NCBI GenBank assembly: GCA_947258895.1
Contig: CAMYKE010000104.1
Span: forward strand, 1-5,884
Direction of reading: 5' to 3'
Source: an uncultured Pseudomonadales bacterium
GTDB taxonomy: Bacteria > Pseudomonadota > Gammaproteobacteria > Pseudomonadales > IMCC2047
DNA: 5,884 nt
The stretch's first letter is position 1. Each line of letters opens with the position of its first letter. The translations under genes were made by a program, and so were the position numbers. Positions 4,336 to 5,884 of the stretch are shown one piece after another. The notes beneath the pieces were generated by a model that was not told the origin of the DNA, did not search any database, and saw only the letters and a list, made by a program, of their open reading frames with translations.

Positions 4336-5884
4336 CTAGTGCTGTGCATAACCGAGGCTTTGCAGCGTAGACCTGATGTCCCCCAGGATCGCCGGGTCAT
4401 CGATTGTGGCCGGCACCTTGAACTCCTCGCTGTCCGCGATTTTGCGCAGGGTCGCGCGAAGGATTTTACCGGAGCGGGTTTTGGGCAGTCCCGGCGTGAT
4501 CGCGCAATGCTTGAATGACGCGACTGGACCAATTTGGTCGCGTACCAGTTGGATGGCCTCGCGGATTATTTCCCCGTCGTCACGCGCAACCCCGAATTTG
4601 AGCACCAGCAAACCCACTGGCATCTGGCCCTTAAAACTACAGGCCGCGCCGATAACCGCGCATTCGGCTACATCCGGATGGGAGGCGAGCACTTCTTCCA
4701 TGGCTCCGGTCGACAAGCGGTGGCCGGCGACATTGATAACATCGTCGGTGCGCGCCATGACAAAAACATAGCCGTCCGCATCGATATAACCGGCGTCTCC
4801 GGTTTCGTAATAACCCGGATAGCGACTGAAATAGGATTTAACAAAGCGTTCATCATTCTGCCACAGCGTGGTAAACACCCCGGGTGGGAGTGGTAGCTTG
4901 ATGGCAAGCGCCCCGAGTTCACCGGGCGGCAGCGGATCGCCCTCGCTGTCCAGAATCTGGATGTCATAACCCGGGACCGGCAGGGTAGGTGAACCGGCCT
5001 TTTGCGGCTGCAGCTCAATGCCTTTGCAATTCGCGCAAATAGCCCAGCCCGTTTCTGTTTGCCACCAATGGTCGATGACGGGCACCTGCAATTTCTGCTC
5101 GGCCCAATGGAGGGTGTCCGGGTCACAACGCTCCCCGGCAAGAAACAGGGTTTCCAGGCTGCTCAGGTCATACTCCGCTATAAGCGCTCCCTCGGGATCT
5201 TCCTTTTTAATGGCGCGGAAGGCGGTGGGCGCGGTAAACAGGGCCTTGACCCCATGCTCGGCGATGACGCGCCAGAAGCCGCCTGCATCAGGCGTTCCTA
5301 CCGGTTTGCCTTCATAGACTAGCGTAGTGGAGCCGTTCAACAATGGCCCATAGGTAATGTAGGAGTGGCCCACCACCCAGCCGACGTCGGATGCGGCCCA
5401 GAAAACCTCCCCTGGCGCCATGTCATAGATATTCTGCATCGACCATTTAAGCGCCACCAGGTAACCGCCAGTGTCATGCACCACACCCTTGGGCTGCCCG
5501 GTGGTGCCCGATGTATAGAGAATATACAGTGGGTGAGTCGCAGATACCGGAACGCAGCGCGCCAGGCTGGCGCCCGTCTCAGCGGTGTTCCAATCCAGGT
5601 CACGCTGCGGGTCCAGGGTGGCTTTGCACTGTTCGCGTTGCAGAATGATGCAGCGGCCCGGTTTATGTTGCGCCAGTTCAACAGCTTCGTCCAACAGGGG
5701 TTTGTATTGGATGATTCGATTGCCTTCTATTCCGCAAGAGGCTGCCAGGATGACTTTGGGTGTTGCGTCGTCGATGCGTACCGCCAACTCATTGGCAGCG
5801 AAACCGCCGAATACGACCGAATGGATGGCGCCGATGCGCGCGCATGCCAGCATTGCCATGACAGATTCAGCGATCATTGGCATA
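4336..5884 (-). CDS. prpE: Acetyl-/propionyl-CoA synthetase, PrpE/ACSS3 type (N-terminus outside window)
   Basis: AMP-forming acyl-CoA ligase: activates a short-chain acid (probably propionate, possibly acetate) with ATP to the acyl-adenylate and then transfers it to CoA. The visible 515 residues include the P-loop YTSGTTGQPKG (123-133), the aromatic motif DHWWQTETGW (271-280), YYETGD (358-363), the hinge segment RTDDVINVAGHRLST (378-392) and PKTRSGKILR (467-476) with catalytic Lys473. That lysine is the known site of acetylation control in this family. The segments IKLPLPPGVF, PGYYETGDAGY and IGPVASF resemble ACSS3/PrpE more than classical Acs, hence the propionate preference as an inference. 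About 110-130 N-terminal residues are missing at the window edge; the reading frame runs off the end. It is intact to its TAG stop (4338-4336). Its GC-rich codon use differs from that of the genes to the left. No clear terminator follows. Confidence 0.93.
   Translation of the reverse strand, partial: MPMIAESVMAMLACARIGAIHSVVFGGFAANELAVRIDDATPKVILAASCGIEGNRIIQYKPLLDEAVELAQHKPGRCIILQREQCKATLDPQRDLDWNTAETGASLARCVPVSATHPLYILYTSGTTGQPKGVVHDTGGYLVALKWSMQNIYDMAPGEVFWAASDVGWVVGHSYITYGPLLNGSTTLVYEGKPVGTPDAGGFWRVIAEHGVKALFTAPTAFRAIKKEDPEGALIAEYDLSSLETLFLAGERCDPDTLHWAEQKLQVPVIDHWWQTETGWAICANCKGIELQPQKAGSPTLPVPGYDIQILDSEGDPLPPGELGALAIKLPLPPGVFTTLWQNDERFVKSYFSRYPGYYETGDAGYIDADGYVFVMARTDDVINVAGHRLSTGAMEEVLASHPDVAECAVIGAACSFKGQMPVGLLVLKFGVARDDGEIIREAIQLVRDQIGPVASFKHCAITPGLPKTRSGKILRATLRKIADSEEFKVPATIDDPAILGDIRSTLQSLGYAQH

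Noticed and set aside
4086..4532. 148-aa minus-strand open frame overlapping the end of the synthetase
   Set aside because: It lies out of frame across the synthetase 3' end, the IS end and the transposase start; low-complexity Ser/Arg composition shows no real protein.
4376..5322. Long open frames on the plus strand opposite the synthetase (such as 4376-4771 and 5002-5322)
   Set aside because: They are antisense shadows of a GC-rich conserved gene; the peptides show no family features.
1..5884. CRISPR array, riboswitch or phage defence operon
   Set aside because: No regularly spaced repeats, no known riboswitch core and no defence genes beyond the two type II TA modules were seen on either strand.

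Overview
This window looks like accessory, island-type DNA next to a chromosomal metabolic gene in a proteobacterium, most likely a gammaproteobacterium. Three things support that: a CCA-encoding tRNA-Arg(ACG) 3' half of gammaproteobacterial type, sigma70-like promoters, and a PrpE/ACSS3-type acyl-CoA synthetase. The left 4.2 kb is visibly AT-richer and full of mobile and toxin-antitoxin genes. From about 4262 onward the DNA is GC-richer and carries ordinary metabolism, so a junction between acquired and core DNA probably lies near 4.2-4.3 kb.

Layout. 1-107 is AT-rich DNA with no recognised gene. 108-152 is the 3' part of a tRNA-Arg(ACG) gene without its 5' half, the classic scar (att site) of a tRNA-targeting integrative element. 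A terminator-like hairpin (161-194) follows. A possible 20-codon C-terminal scrap of a reverse-strand gene (177-239), perhaps a tyrosine integrase, is cut off at the edge of an insertion sequence. That insertion sequence (244-1415) has 17-bp terminal inverted repeats and one intact DDE transposase gene on the minus strand.

Next come two type II toxin-antitoxin modules on the plus strand. The first (1593-2227) is a VapBC-like pair, an AbrB/MazE-fold antitoxin and a PIN-domain toxin. Its TTGATT-17-TATCTT promoter is embedded in an array of CTTTAC/GTAAAG half-sites, which reads as an autoregulatory operator. The second (2424-2993) is a Phd/YefM antitoxin followed directly by a RelE/ParE toxin. 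It is driven by a TTGACA-18-TATAAA promoter that overlaps a CCTGT-AA-ACAGG palindrome. This second module is bracketed by two 52-bp direct repeats (2291-2342 and 2990-3041, 46/52 identical) that contain a stem-loop, so it looks like a discrete inserted cassette.

The second module is followed by a decayed second copy of the same insertion-sequence family (about 3056-4261). Its transposase aligns without gaps to the intact one but carries three in-frame stops and one frameshift. The final part (4336-5884, minus strand) is the C-terminal four-fifths of an acetyl-/propionyl-CoA synthetase whose N-terminus lies outside the window.

The two TA modules, the tRNA scar and the two IS copies together describe a tRNA-associated island (or tandem islands) in which addiction modules sit among insertion sequences. 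Nothing here proves a wholly new system. The best leads are the repeat-bracketed Phd-ParE cassette and the tRNA-Arg att scar.
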